Shown one piece after another: positions 35,612 to 47,740 of a stretch of 64,000 bases of DNA; position 1 is the stretch's first letter; each line of letters starts with the position of its first letter. Position numbers and translations under genes: made by a program. The notes below the pieces were generated by a model. It was given only the letters and a program-made list of their open reading frames with translations, did no database searches and was not told where the DNA came from. The DNA lies in the NCBI GenBank assembly GCA_029246685.1, contig JAQWMR010000016.1, positions 62,001 through 126,000 of the forward strand, given 5' to 3'. This DNA is from Acidimicrobiales bacterium (GTDB lineage Bacteria > Actinomycetota > Acidimicrobiia > Acidimicrobiales > Aldehydirespiratoraceae).

Positions 35612-36645
35612 GCGAGGAGAACGGCGAACCTGACGGTGACGTCGAACCGGCTGAAGGCCTCGACCCCCCACAGGGCGACCTGACCACAACGGAGTCTGTC
35701 CTGACGGCGGAGGCGACCCCACGATTCGAGCGGGCCGCCCGGCGCGCCGACGCCTGGCGCGGCTTCTTCTTTGCCGCGCCAACTTACCTCTACATGCTCA
35801 TCTTCTTCGTCGCGCCGCTCGGCATCGTGACGATGTACTCGTTCGCGACGCGCAACCGGACCGGCGGTACGGACCTTGAGGGCTGGAACCTCGCGTCATA
35901 CGCCCGACTCGACGAGCCGATCGTGCGCACGATCGTCTTCCGGTCGCTGTGGCTCGCCGTCGTCACGACCGTCATCTGTCTGCTGATCGCGTATCCGTTC
36001 GCGTACTTCATGGCCACGCGAACGCCGCGCGTCCGCAACCTCATGCTCGTCTTCGTGATGATCCCGTTCTGGACGAACTTCCTCGTCCGCAATTACGCGT
36101 GGCGCGTCATTCTCGAAAACGACGGCATCTGGAACGACACCGCCGAAGCGACGCAGACCGACACCGTCGTCGATTGGCTGCTTGATCTCCCTCACTGGAT
36201 GCAGTGGGCCATCCCGGACTGGATCGAGAACCTCCCATCGCCGCTGTTCTCCGAGGTCGGCATCGTGCTCGGGCTCGTCTACGGCTTCCTGCCGTTCATG
36301 ATCCTGCCGCTCTACGCATCGATCGAGCGGATCGACCTCAGCCTCGTGGAGGCGAGCCGTGATCTCTACGCGTCTGGCCGCCAGACACTGCGTCGAGTCC
36401 TCATCCCGCTCTCGAAGCCAGGCATCGTCGCCGGCTCGATCCTGGTCTTCGTTCCGAGCCTCGGTGCCTACGTCACCCCGCAGATACTCGGCGGCGACAA
36501 GGAGACGCTGCTCGGCTCGTACATCGTCGTGCAGTTCCTCACGGCCAGAAACTGGCCGTTCGGCGCAGCGCTCTCCGTGGTGTTGCTCGGCATCATGCTC
36601 ATCGCAACACAGATCTATTTCCGTAACGAAGGACGGACCCTGTGA
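35608..36645 (+). CDS. potB: Polyamine ABC transporter permease, PotB-type
   Basis: A 345-residue permease with an acidic cytosolic N-terminus (~1-55) and six membrane helices. It begins with [27 protein letters not shown] and has the EAA loop [25 protein letters not shown], which couples to the ATPase. GTG start overlapping the potA stop (GTGA). Confidence 0.93.
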   Translation: MSEENGEPDGDVEPAEGLDPPQGDLTTTESVLTAEATPRFERAARRADAWRGFFFAAPTYLYMLIFFVAPLGIVTMYSFATRNRTGGTDLEGWNLASYARLDEPIVRTIVFRSLWLAVVTTVICLLIAYPFAYFMATRTPRVRNLMLVFVMIPFWTNFLVRNYAWRVILENDGIWNDTAEATQTDTVVDWLLDLPHWMQWAIPDWIENLPSPLFSEVGIVLGLVYGFLPFMILPLYASIERIDLSLVEASRDLYASGRQTLRRVLIPLSKPGIVAGSILVFVPSLGAYVTPQILGGDKETLLGSYIVVQFLTARNWPFGAALSVVLLGIMLIATQIYFRNEGRTL

Positions 36646-37484
36646 GCGCGGGGCCGGCCCGGCCACGCGGCACGACGAGAGTCGCGCTGACGGCCAACGC
36701 CGTCCTCGTGTACGTGTTCTTCTTCGCGCCCATCGCGATCCTTGCGGTCTTCTCGTTCAGTGACGACCGACTCGTCGGGCGCTGGGGCGGATTCACCACC
36801 AGCTGGTACGGCGACTTTTGGGCCGATGAGCTACTCAAGGACTCGATGTGGATGTCAGTACGGGTCGCCGTGCTGTCCACGTTCGTCTCCGTGATTCTCG
36901 GGACGATGGCCGCGCTCGCCCTCGAGCGCTTCCGGTGGAAGACACAACGGTTCTTCGACGCCGTGCTCTACCTGCCGATCATCATCCCAGACGTCACGAT
37001 GGCGGTGATGATGCTGCTCTTCTTCACGTGGGGCTTCGACATCACGAACGACGTGTTCGGCACGGAGTTCTCGAAGGGCTTCGGCACGATCACGCTGAGC
37101 CACATTGCGTTCAACATCAGCTTCGTCTCGATCGTCGTCAGGGCCCGGTTGGCGGGCATGAGCTTGGAGCTCGAGGAGGCCGCTCGGGACCTCTATGCCA
37201 CTCGATGGAAGACGTTCCGCCACGTCACCCTTCCCCAGATCACTCCCGGCATCGCGGGCGGCGCGCTCCTGGCGCTCACGCTGTCGCTCGACGACGTCGT
37301 GATCACACAGTTCGTCTCGGGCCCTGGAGCGACCACGCTCCCAGTCCGCGTGTTCAGCATGATCCGCAAGGGCATCACGCCGGTCATCAACGCCGTCTCG
37401 GTTGTCATGCTGGTCGCGTCACTCGTCCTCGTCGCGCTGTCGCTCCTGATCCAGCGTCTCCGGGGCGGCTCGATCACCGGCTGA
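36642..37484 (+). CDS. potC: Polyamine ABC transporter permease, PotC-type
   Basis: A 280-residue permease with six membrane helices. The first is VLVYVFFFAPIAILAVFSF, and the EAA loop is LEEAARDLYATRWKTFRHVTLPQITPG, followed by LTLSLDDVVITQFVSGPG, typical of PotC. GTG start overlapping potB by 4 nt. Forms the heterodimeric channel with PotB. Confidence 0.94.
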   Translation: MSAGPARPRGTTRVALTANAVLVYVFFFAPIAILAVFSFSDDRLVGRWGGFTTSWYGDFWADELLKDSMWMSVRVAVLSTFVSVILGTMAALALERFRWKTQRFFDAVLYLPIIIPDVTMAVMMLLFFTWGFDITNDVFGTEFSKGFGTITLSHIAFNISFVSIVVRARLAGMSLELEEAARDLYATRWKTFRHVTLPQITPGIAGGALLALTLSLDDVVITQFVSGPGATTLPVRVFSMIRKGITPVINAVSVVMLVASLVLVALSLLIQRLRGGSITG

Positions 37485-37552
37485 CGGAACCGCCGCCAAC
37501 TAGGCTTCGCCCTGTCCTGGTCGCCGCCCGGCGACCCGCCGAAGGAGAAGAC

Positions 37553-38731
37553 ATGAACCCGAGAACCCTGCTGCGGCTGCTTGCCACACTCTTGGCTTTC
37601 ACACTCGTTGCCGCCGCGTGCGGAGATGACAGCGACACCGCCGACGCCCCATCCGACGACGCCCCATCCGACGACGCCCCATCCGACGACGCCCCATCCG
37701 ACGACGCCGACACCGGCGACGACGGGTGCGCTGCCGGCGAGACCGACGGCGATCTGAACCTCTACAACTGGGCCGAGTATATGGACCCGGAGCTCCAGGC
37801 TGCGTTCGAAGCGGAGTTCGGTGTTTCGGTCAACGAGGACAACTACGACTCGAACGAAGCGATGCAGCCGATCATCTCGGCGGGCAACAGCGGCTTCGAC
37901 CTCATCGTTCCCTCGGACTACATGGTCTCGATCCTGATCGAGGCGGGTGACATCGCGGAGATCCAGACCGCTGCAGTCCCGAACCTCGCCAATCTCGACC
38001 CGGACTTCGCATCCGGTCTTCCGTTCGATCCGGACGCGAAGTACTCCGTGCCCTACCAGTGGGGAACCACCGGCCTCGGTGTGGACCTCTCGGTCGTCGG
38101 CGAGGACGTGCCCGAAACGTGGGGCCTCGTCTTCGACCCGGCGCTGCGCGAGCAGTACGGCATCGACGGTGCGATCACCCTCCTGAACGATCCCCGCGAA
38201 ACGATGGGCGCCGCCCTCAAGTACCTCGGCTACTCGCTCAACTCCACGAGCGATGCCGAGCTGGACGAGGCCAAGGTGCTCGTCGCTGAAGCCACCGGCG
38301 CACTCGCGGCCTACGATTCGGATCAGTACGACGAACTCCTGGCGGCCGGCAACTCGGCCGTGGCCCACGGCTACTCCGGCAACTTCATCGTCCAGTTCGA
38401 TGAAGCGGACGATCCGGACCAGTACGCCTACTTCGTTCCCGAAGAAGGCGGCACCCGCTGGGTGGACAACATGGCCGTCGTCGCCGATGCACCACACCCC
38501 TGTACTGCTCACACCTTCATCAACTTCCTGCTGGATGCGGAGAACGGCGCGGCGCTGACGAACTGGAACTACTACGCCAGTCCGAACGCCGCATCTGTCG
38601 AGTTCATCGATCCCGAGGTGCTCGAAGATCCGATCGTCTACCCGACCGACACCAGCACGCTCGAGTTCATCGCCGACACCGGTGACTTTGAGATCAACTT
38701 CACCGACGCCTTCATCGAGGCGAAGGGCTGA
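37553..38731 (+). CDS. potD: Polyamine-binding lipoprotein
   Basis: Extracytoplasmic binding protein of the importer. A lipobox LVAAACGDD (Cys23) and an acidic repeated linker lead to the PotD fold: DGDLNLYNWAEYMDPELQAAFEAEFG, NSGFDLIVPSDYMVSILIEAG, VPYQWGTTGLGVDLS, and LLAAGNSAVAHGYSG. The Trp/Tyr/Asp pattern (YNWAEYMDP, PYQWGTTG) lines polyamine-binding pockets. 392 residues with ATG 37553. It lies 68 nt after potC, still in the same direction. Confidence 0.95.
   Translation: MNPRTLLRLLATLLAFTLVAAACGDDSDTADAPSDDAPSDDAPSDDAPSDDADTGDDGCAAGETDGDLNLYNWAEYMDPELQAAFEAEFGVSVNEDNYDSNEAMQPIISAGNSGFDLIVPSDYMVSILIEAGDIAEIQTAAVPNLANLDPDFASGLPFDPDAKYSVPYQWGTTGLGVDLSVVGEDVPETWGLVFDPALREQYGIDGAITLLNDPRETMGAALKYLGYSLNSTSDAELDEAKVLVAEATGALAAYDSDQYDELLAAGNSAVAHGYSGNFIVQFDEADDPDQYAYFVPEEGGTRWVDNMAVVADAPHPCTAHTFINFLLDAENGAALTNWNYYASPNAASVEFIDPEVLEDPIVYPTDTSTLEFIADTGDFEINFTDAFIEAKG
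37646..37705 (+). repeat. Four perfect 15-bp tandem repeats in potD linker
   Basis: The unit GCCCCATCCGACGAC (Ala-Pro-Ser-Asp-Asp) is repeated four times without mismatch, right after the lipobox. It keeps frame and forms an acidic tether between lipid anchor and binding domain. Perfect copies suggest recent slippage and possible length variation. Confidence 0.9.
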
Positions 38732-38786
38732 GTCCGGCAATCGGTCCGACGCCACACCCGGCACAACAAACCGGAAGAGAAGACAC

Positions 38787-39752
38787 GTGAGCGACAGCGC
38801 GCCGCCGGAGGGCGATTTCGCCTTCCGCGGGCAACCCGGGGAATCGAAGTTTCCCGAGATGCCCTACGGCGGCGCGCTGTCGTTTCTTCGCCGGCGGTAC
38901 TCGCGGGACCTCGACGGGGTCGATGTCGCCATCTCGGGCATCCCCTTCGACAGCGCCACCAGCAACCGCTCGGGCGCTCGCCTCGGTCCCCGTGGCGTGC
39001 GAGCGGCGTCTTCGATGGTGGCCGAGCTCGACGGGTTCCCGTGGGGCTTCGACCCCTTCGACATCATCGAGGCCGTCGACTACGGCGACTGCCAGTTCGA
39101 CTTCGGCTATCAGCACCACGCCGTCGAGGTGATCGAGTCCCACGCCGACGCCATCCTCGCAACGGGCACAACGATGCTCACGTTCGGCGGAGACCACTTC
39201 GTCACCTACCCGCTCCTGAAGGCGCACGCGAAGGTCCACGGGCCGCTGGCGATCATCCATTTCGACGCCCACAGCGACACATGGGACGACGACGGCGAGC
39301 GGCTCGACCACGGATCGATGTTCCTCCGGGCCGCACGCGAGGGGATCGTCGATCCGAGCCGGTCGATCCAGATCGGGATTCGTACTGTCAACAACGAGAG
39401 CCACGGCTACACGATCCGCGGTGCGCCCTGGGTGCACGACAACGGGCCGGCGGCCGTGGTCGACGACATCAGAAGCGTCGTCGGTGACCACAAGGCGTAC
39501 ATCACGTTCGACATCGACTGCCTCGACCCGGCCTTCGCCCCTGGCACCGGCACGCCGGTTCCCGGCGGCCTGTCCACGGCGCAAGCACTCGCGATCCTTC
39601 GTTCCCTGGCCGAGTTCAACCTGGTCGGCTTCGACGTCGTCGAGGTCGCGCCGGCGTACGACCACGCAGAGATCACCGCGCTCGCGGCCGCCATGATCGG
39701 CCACGACATGCTCTGCCTCCTGGCCGAGCAGCGCCGGGCCGGGCGGTTCTAG
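38787..39752 (+). CDS. Agmatinase-like ureohydrolase (arginase superfamily)
   Basis: A 321-residue Mn-dependent ureohydrolase. Metal ligands: TFGGDHFVTYP, HFDAHSDTWDD and ITFDIDCLDPAFAPGTGTP. Agmatinase (agmatine to putrescine plus urea) or guanidinobutyrase are the likely activities; the position downstream of pot genes favours a polyamine substrate. GTG 38787. Catabolic partners follow on both strands. Confidence 0.9.
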   Translation: MSDSAPPEGDFAFRGQPGESKFPEMPYGGALSFLRRRYSRDLDGVDVAISGIPFDSATSNRSGARLGPRGVRAASSMVAELDGFPWGFDPFDIIEAVDYGDCQFDFGYQHHAVEVIESHADAILATGTTMLTFGGDHFVTYPLLKAHAKVHGPLAIIHFDAHSDTWDDDGERLDHGSMFLRAAREGIVDPSRSIQIGIRTVNNESHGYTIRGAPWVHDNGPAAVVDDIRSVVGDHKAYITFDIDCLDPAFAPGTGTPVPGGLSTAQALAILRSLAEFNLVGFDVVEVAPAYDHAEITALAAAMIGHDMLCLLAEQRRAGRF

Positions 39753-39770
39753 CCCGCGAGCGGGTGCCTC

Positions 39771-41147
39771 CTAACGCAGGAGGCTGTAAGCGAGTCGGCC
39801 GGCGCGTGATGGCCGGTCCGTGCGGTACTCGTAGGCGTCGGCGCGGTCCATCACCATTCGGGTCCCCCTCACGCCGAGCCAGCGCAGTGGCTCCGGCTCC
39901 CACTTCCGGCTCGTGATGCCGACCCACGGAAGGGTGACGAGGTCGGAGTCCGTCTCGGTGATGAGATCCGCCATCGTCCGGCCTGCCATGTTCGCCGCGG
40001 CGACGCCTTCGCCGACGTAGCCACCGGCCGTGCCGAACCCCGAGGGGCGGTCGAGCCAGAGTGACGGCATCCAGTTCCGCGGGGCGCCCAGAACGCCACC
40101 CCAACGATGGGTGATCGCCGCGCCGGCGAGACCGGGAAGGATCTCCAACAGGGTCCGGTGGATGAGCTCGTGCGCAGAAGCGTCCTTCTCGAGGGCGGGG
40201 TTGATCCCGGACCCGAAGGCGTACGGCACCCCTCGCCCACCGAACGCGATGCGGTTGTCCTCCGTCCGTTGGCCGTAGACGACCATGTAGCGGTCATCGG
40301 CGAAGGTCGGCCGCGTCGAGAGGCCGATGTCGCCGAGCGTGTGGTCATCGAGGGGCTCTGTCGCGATCATGAGCGAGTAGATCGGAGCCATGGTCCGCTT
40401 CTCACCCACCAGGTCGCGGGTGTAGGCCTCCGTGGCCCGGATCACAGTCGCAGCGCGCACCGTCCCACGGCCGGTCTCGACTACCCCGGGCGCCACCCGG
40501 GTGGCCGCGGTCTGTTCGACGATCCGGACGCCACGCGCCTCGACGGCGCGAGCGAGGCCACGGATCAGGCGAGCCGGATCGACGGCTGCGCACGCCGAGA
40601 AGAACACCCCCGACCGAATGTCGCTCGCGTTCCCCAACGCCCGGGCGTCCTCTGGCGTCAGAAGCCGCACCTCGTCCTCGGTGAAGCCCTCGGCGCGCTG
40701 GTGCTCGATCTCCGCCTTCTGACGAGCGGCCTGCGGAGCGTTGCGGGCCCACCGGACCACGCCGCCCTTCTGATAGCCACAGGCGATGCCCTCGGCACGT
40801 GTGACGCGGCCCACCTCGTCCACGGTCGCGAACAACTCGCGAGCCTGTCGCATCGCTTCGTCGTGGCTCGAGTGCGCGGCATAGGTCGACACCCCCGCCG
40901 GCAGTTCGCCCACGACCCAGCCGCCGTTTCGCCCGGACGCACCGAAGCCGCAGATCTCGCGCTCGATGACCATCACCGACAACGAGGGGTCCCGTTCGGT
41001 GAGGTAGTACGCCGTCCAAAGACCCGTGAAACCGCCGCCCACGATCACCACGTCGGTCGCCGCGTCGCCGTCGAGCGGTGGTCGTGGGGTGAGGTCGAGC
41101 TCCGGGTTCGAGAGCCAGAGCGAGAGATCCGAGTATGCGGGCGCCAT
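39771..41147 (-). CDS. FAD-dependent amine oxidase (PuuB/DadA-like)
   Basis: A 458-residue flavoprotein. The dinucleotide fold DVVIVGGGFTGLWTAYYL is near the N-terminus, followed by REICGFGASGRNGGWVVGEL, and the C-terminal FAD block is GFGTAGGYVGEGVAAANMAGR. This layout matches gamma-glutamylputrescine oxidase and related D-amino acid or sarcosine oxidases. It runs against the operon on the minus strand and diverges from the GNAT gene by only 27 nt, so the two share a promoter region. Substrate inferred from context. Confidence 0.88.
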   Translation of the reverse strand: MAPAYSDLSLWLSNPELDLTPRPPLDGDAATDVVIVGGGFTGLWTAYYLTERDPSLSVMVIEREICGFGASGRNGGWVVGELPAGVSTYAAHSSHDEAMRQARELFATVDEVGRVTRAEGIACGYQKGGVVRWARNAPQAARQKAEIEHQRAEGFTEDEVRLLTPEDARALGNASDIRSGVFFSACAAVDPARLIRGLARAVEARGVRIVEQTAATRVAPGVVETGRGTVRAATVIRATEAYTRDLVGEKRTMAPIYSLMIATEPLDDHTLGDIGLSTRPTFADDRYMVVYGQRTEDNRIAFGGRGVPYAFGSGINPALEKDASAHELIHRTLLEILPGLAGAAITHRWGGVLGAPRNWMPSLWLDRPSGFGTAGGYVGEGVAAANMAGRTMADLITETDSDLVTLPWVGITSRKWEPEPLRWLGVRGTRMVMDRADAYEYRTDRPSRAGRLAYSLLR

Positions 41148-41174
41148 GTGGACCCAGATCATACGATCACGAGC

Positions 41175-41831
41175 GTGAGTCAGACGTCTGATCCGGGCAA
41201 ACTTCGCTTCGTCCACATCGAGCCGCGGTGGGCCCACGATCTCGAAGCGATCGAGCTCGCCTCGTTCCCCTCGACCGACCCCGAACACCTCTACAACGCG
41301 GAGGAGTTGGCGCTGCTCGCCCACGAGTTCCCGGCCGGAAGCTTCGTCGCTCTCGACGGTGACCGGCCGGTGGCGATGGGATGCGGTGTGCGGGTTGACT
41401 TCGATCTCGCCGACTACCAGCACACATTCGAAGAACTGTTCCCCCACGACGGGTCCACCGGCGACGATCCCGACGGCGAGTGGTACTACGGGACCGACAT
41501 CTCGGTTCATCCGGACTACCGGCGTCGCGGCATCGGCGCTCGGCTCTACGAACTCCGCAAACAGGTCTGCCGTGACTTGAATCTGCGCGGCATCATCGCC
41601 GGTGGGGTGCTCCCCGGCTACGCAGACCAAAAGCACCACATGAGTGCTGCGGACTACGTCGACCGGGTGAAGGCCGGCGAGCTGACGGACCCCACGCTCA
41701 CCATGCAGCTCGGCGAAGGATTCAACGCGATCGGGGTACTCGAGAACTACCTACCGGATCCCAAGACGGACAGCTGGGCATCGATGATCGTCTGGCACAA
41801 CCCTGACTACCGCGAACCTGGAGCGTCCTGA
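41175..41831 (+). CDS. GNAT acyltransferase (type found fused to nitrilases)
   Basis: A 218-residue GNAT. The acetyl-CoA site is HPDYRRRGIGARLYELRK. The following GIIAGGVLPGYADQKHHMSAADYVDRV and TMQLGEGFNAIGVLENYLPD are typical of the GNAT half of bifunctional GNAT/carbon-nitrogen hydrolase proteins; here there is no nitrilase half. GTG 41175. It ends 1 nt before the aminotransferase start, so the two are cotranslated. Confidence 0.85.
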   Translation: MSQTSDPGKLRFVHIEPRWAHDLEAIELASFPSTDPEHLYNAEELALLAHEFPAGSFVALDGDRPVAMGCGVRVDFDLADYQHTFEELFPHDGSTGDDPDGEWYYGTDISVHPDYRRRGIGARLYELRKQVCRDLNLRGIIAGGVLPGYADQKHHMSAADYVDRVKAGELTDPTLTMQLGEGFNAIGVLENYLPDPKTDSWASMIVWHNPDYREPGAS

Positions 41832-41832
41832 C

Positions 41833-43056
41833 ATGCCCACCCCCGCACTGCTCCACTCCTTCGGCCCGCCGGCCAAGGAGAGCTACCGAAAGCTCGTTCG
41901 GGCCGACGGTGTGCGGGTCTACGACGACGCAGGCAAGGCGTACATCGATGCGATGGCGTCGCTGTGGTACTGCCAGGTCGGCCACGGTCGCCACGAGATC
42001 GTGGATGCCGTCAGTGCGCAGATGAGCGAACTCGCCACGTACAACACCTTCGATCCATGGACGAATGGCCCCGCCGAGGAAACTGCCGACCGGATCCGAT
42101 CGCTTTCGCCGTTCCCGGACGGTCGGGTGTTCCTGTGCTGCTCCGGCTCCGAATCCGTCGACACCGCACTCAAGATCGGACGACTCGTGGCGCGGCTTCG
42201 AGACGGCGGTGGAGCCGGCGAAGACCGGCAGATCATCGTCCGTCGCGACCGCGGCTACCACGGGGTGAACTTCGGCGGAACCACGGCACAAGGCCTGCCC
42301 CTCAACCGTGACGGGTGGGGCGATCTCGTGCCGCACTTCCAGGAGATGGATGGCGACGACATCGAGTCCGCCGCCCGCATCTTCGCCGAACATGGCGAGA
42401 AGGTCGCCGCGGTGATCTGCGAGCCCCTCCAGGGAGCCGGAGGCGTCTTCCCGCCGAGCGACGGCTATCTCGAAGGCCTCCGGAAGCTGTGTGACGATCA
42501 CGGTGCGCTCCTGATCTTCGACGAGGTGATCACCGGATTCGGCCGGACCGGCGAATGGTTCGCCAGCCAGACCTACAACGTCACGCCGGACCTCATCACG
42601 TTCGCGAAGGGCGTGACGAGTGGCTACCAGCCGCTCGGCGGTGTGATCTGTTCGCGGAGGGTCTGCGATGTCCTCGAGGCCGACCCTGCGTTCCTCTTTC
42701 GCCACGGCTACACCTACAGCGGCCACCCGGCCGCGTGTGCGGCCGCCCTTGCCAACATCGACATCATCGAGAACGAGGGGCTCGTCGCTCGGACGAACCA
42801 CATCGGCGATCGCATCGCCACCGGTCTGGATGCCCTCGTCGCCGACGGGATTCTCTCGGGCTACCGCGGTATCGCCGGCGTCTGGGCGGCAACGCTGCCC
42901 GAAGGCACCGACGCGATCGCCGTACGCGACACCATGTTGGACGACGGCGTGATCGTCCGTGGTGTGGCCGACTGGATCGCGATGTGCCCACCGCTGGTCA
43001 TCGACGACGCCGACATCGACCAGGTCATCGACTCGCTCGCCGACGCGGCCCGCTGA
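41833..43056 (+). CDS. Class III PLP-dependent aminotransferase
   Basis: A 407-residue omega-aminotransferase. Blocks: CCSGSESVDTALKIGRL (cofactor phosphate), YHGVNFGGTTAQGLPLNR, ICEPLQGAGGVFPPSDGY, LLIFDEVITGFGRTGEWF (PLP Asp) and LITFAKGVTSGYQPLGG (Lys Schiff base). Members act on putrescine, beta-alanine-pyruvate or similar pairs; the cluster suggests a diamine or 4-aminobutyrate-type substrate. Complete. Confidence 0.92.
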   Translation: MPTPALLHSFGPPAKESYRKLVRADGVRVYDDAGKAYIDAMASLWYCQVGHGRHEIVDAVSAQMSELATYNTFDPWTNGPAEETADRIRSLSPFPDGRVFLCCSGSESVDTALKIGRLVARLRDGGGAGEDRQIIVRRDRGYHGVNFGGTTAQGLPLNRDGWGDLVPHFQEMDGDDIESAARIFAEHGEKVAAVICEPLQGAGGVFPPSDGYLEGLRKLCDDHGALLIFDEVITGFGRTGEWFASQTYNVTPDLITFAKGVTSGYQPLGGVICSRRVCDVLEADPAFLFRHGYTYSGHPAACAAALANIDIIENEGLVARTNHIGDRIATGLDALVADGILSGYRGIAGVWAATLPEGTDAIAVRDTMLDDGVIVRGVADWIAMCPPLVIDDADIDQVIDSLADAAR

Positions 43057-45185
43057 CCCCCGCATCCAGTTCGTCCTCCTCGAGAATCTCCAGGAGTGCG
43101 GCGATCGTTATCGCGATGGAACCGCTGATCACGAGCCAGCCCCAACTCTCGATGCCGACGATGTTGTCGAGAGCCTCGTAGCTCCCGACCGCGACCGTCG
43201 CCGCCGCGCCGGCCACAAGAGTCGGGTGATGACGCAGCCATGCGCCGACCGCGCATCCGCCGAGCGCCGGGACACAGATCGCCACCCAGCCCGGCGATCC
43301 ACGGTCGTCGCCGGCAGCGCCGGAGGACCCGACATGAATTGCGATGCCCAGGGCCGCCAGGACCGGATAGGCGTATGGCTCCGGGCTGGCGACCTCTGCC
43401 GCGGCAAGAGGAGACGATCGAGCCCGAAGGCCACCAGGCTCACGCCGACGAGTCCCACGACGAGGGCCGCAACCACGACCGGAGCGGTCCACCGGTCGGA
43501 GAAAGCCACGGCGAGTGCCAACCCACCCGTCGCGACCGCCATCACCGCACTGGATGTCTGGCGGGTTGCCGTCAGGTGAGCGATGAGCGCGAGAGCCATC
43601 GCGAGAAGACTCCACGCCGAAAGTTCGGCGTCCACCGAAACCGAGATCACCAGCACTGCTGCACCGAGCACTCGGGCAACGAACGCCGCCTGGGGATCGG
43701 CCACGTCGACGATGAGGGCGACGAGCCAGAGCCCGACCGCTGCCACGACCGCACCGCCGATCACCGAGTGGTCGCCGATCGCCATGCCGGCGACGGCGAC
43801 AGGCGCCGCCACACCGAGGAGGCCTTGCCGCCCGAGCACGAGGTCATCGGACGCCAGCAGAACGGCGACCACAGAGATGACCACGAGGCCCGAGAGCGCC
43901 ACACCGGCAGCGAGCCAGGCATTCGCGCCGACTGCGAGGAGGGCCGCGCCGCCGGCGCACGTCCACGCAATCGCGAGACGGCCTGGACGACGGGAGACAA
44001 GGAACGCTGCAGCAGCCACGGCGCTCACGACTGCCGCGGTCGCCGGGCCGCGAGCGAGCACAAGGGCGGCCACCGTGGCTGCCACCATCCCCCAGTTCAC
44101 GAGAGCGGACGGCCCACCATCGGCTGCCAAGCGGGTCCAGGCGACATCGCTGCGACGAGCGAGACGCACGTCGCGAAACGCCCACCCGAAGCCCAGAATC
44201 GCGCCGGCGTAGGCCCATTCGATTCCCCGCTCGACGGACTCCGGCAGGAGCACCGACAGCGCCATGGCTGCGACCGTTGCGGAAAGCCCGCCAGCCGCGA
44301 CCACCGCCGCCTTGTCGATCGCGGGCTCGACTCCCAGCTGTGAGACCCGTCGATCGGTGAGGACAACTTCAACGAAGACGACAAGGATCGCGCCGGCGAC
44401 GATCAAGAGCGAGCGAGGCGGCTGGTGTACCGCCCACAGCGCAGCCGCAGTCGCCACGGCGGCACTGGTCGCGGTCGCTCCGAGATCAGGCTGCGGCGAC
44501 GAGCAGCAGCGATCGACAGGCCGACCACAGCCATCGAGCCGGCGATGACCGTCAGGACCCACTCCGTCGGCTCGAGCAAGCCGAAGCGCCGCATCGTGCC
44601 GTCGCAGGTGAAGGCCACGTCGTCAAGGACCCAGAGCGCGGGCGCCAGACCGGCGAGGGCGGACCACGCCACGCCGGCGACCCGCTCGCGACTCCACGGA
44701 TGCATCGTGCAGCCGAGCAGGCCGATGCCGGCGACCAGCGGCGCCATCGCGAGCTCGTAGCCGGCTCCGACCCCGGCCGCGGCCGCGGCAAGGACGCCAC
44801 CCACAACGGTTCCGATCTCGGCCACGGGGCGGGCTGCAGGCGAGCGGGAGCGCAACAGCTCGGCCGAGATCACGGCCACGGGTCCGGCGACGAGCAGGAC
44901 GGCGGGCCACGACGCACCACCCACGATCGCGAGCGCCGCGACATCGACCGACACGAGGGCGGCCGTCAGAACGTCGAGCGCACCGGCCGTGACGGGCGCA
45001 GCTCGGCGCAACGCCATCCCGGCGCCCAGGACGAGCACGGAGAACGCGAGCAGCGCCGCACAGCGCCCCCCGGGCCCGAATCGATCCCAGCGGGCCGCGA
45101 CAAAGCTCACGGCCGCGACGGTCAGAAGAAACGTGCCGAGGCCCGAGAGAACGGGCGCCGGCCGGAAACGGCTGGATGTCTGCAT
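43025..45185 (-). pseudogene. Large polytopic membrane protein (SCO7613-like) with two frameshifts
   Basis: A gene of about 720 codons encoding many hydrophobic helices. The N-terminus (LSGLGTFLLTVAAVSFVAARWDRFG) resembles the multi-helix membrane region of SCO7613-type actinobacterial proteins. The frame from 45185 fails near 44490-44505 (after IAAARRR). It resumes one base out as DLGATATSAAVATAAALW and runs to about 43405 (LVAFGLDRLL), then shifts again to AAAEVASPEPYAYPVLAALG and ends at 43025. Each break fits loss of one base. Function unknown. Its end overlaps the convergent aminotransferase by 32 nt. Confidence 0.7.
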
Positions 45186-45250
45186 GACCCGAGCGTGCGC
45201 CCGGAACTGGCCTCGAACTATCGGGGGAATCCCCTATCGACGTCTGGGGG

Positions 45251-47671
<2,421 letters not shown>

Positions 47672-47740
47672 GACTCCGACCGTAGTGGCGGGCAGTGACA
47701 ATCTCGCGCCAAGCCGGCTCCGACCGGGTGACTCGGCTCT

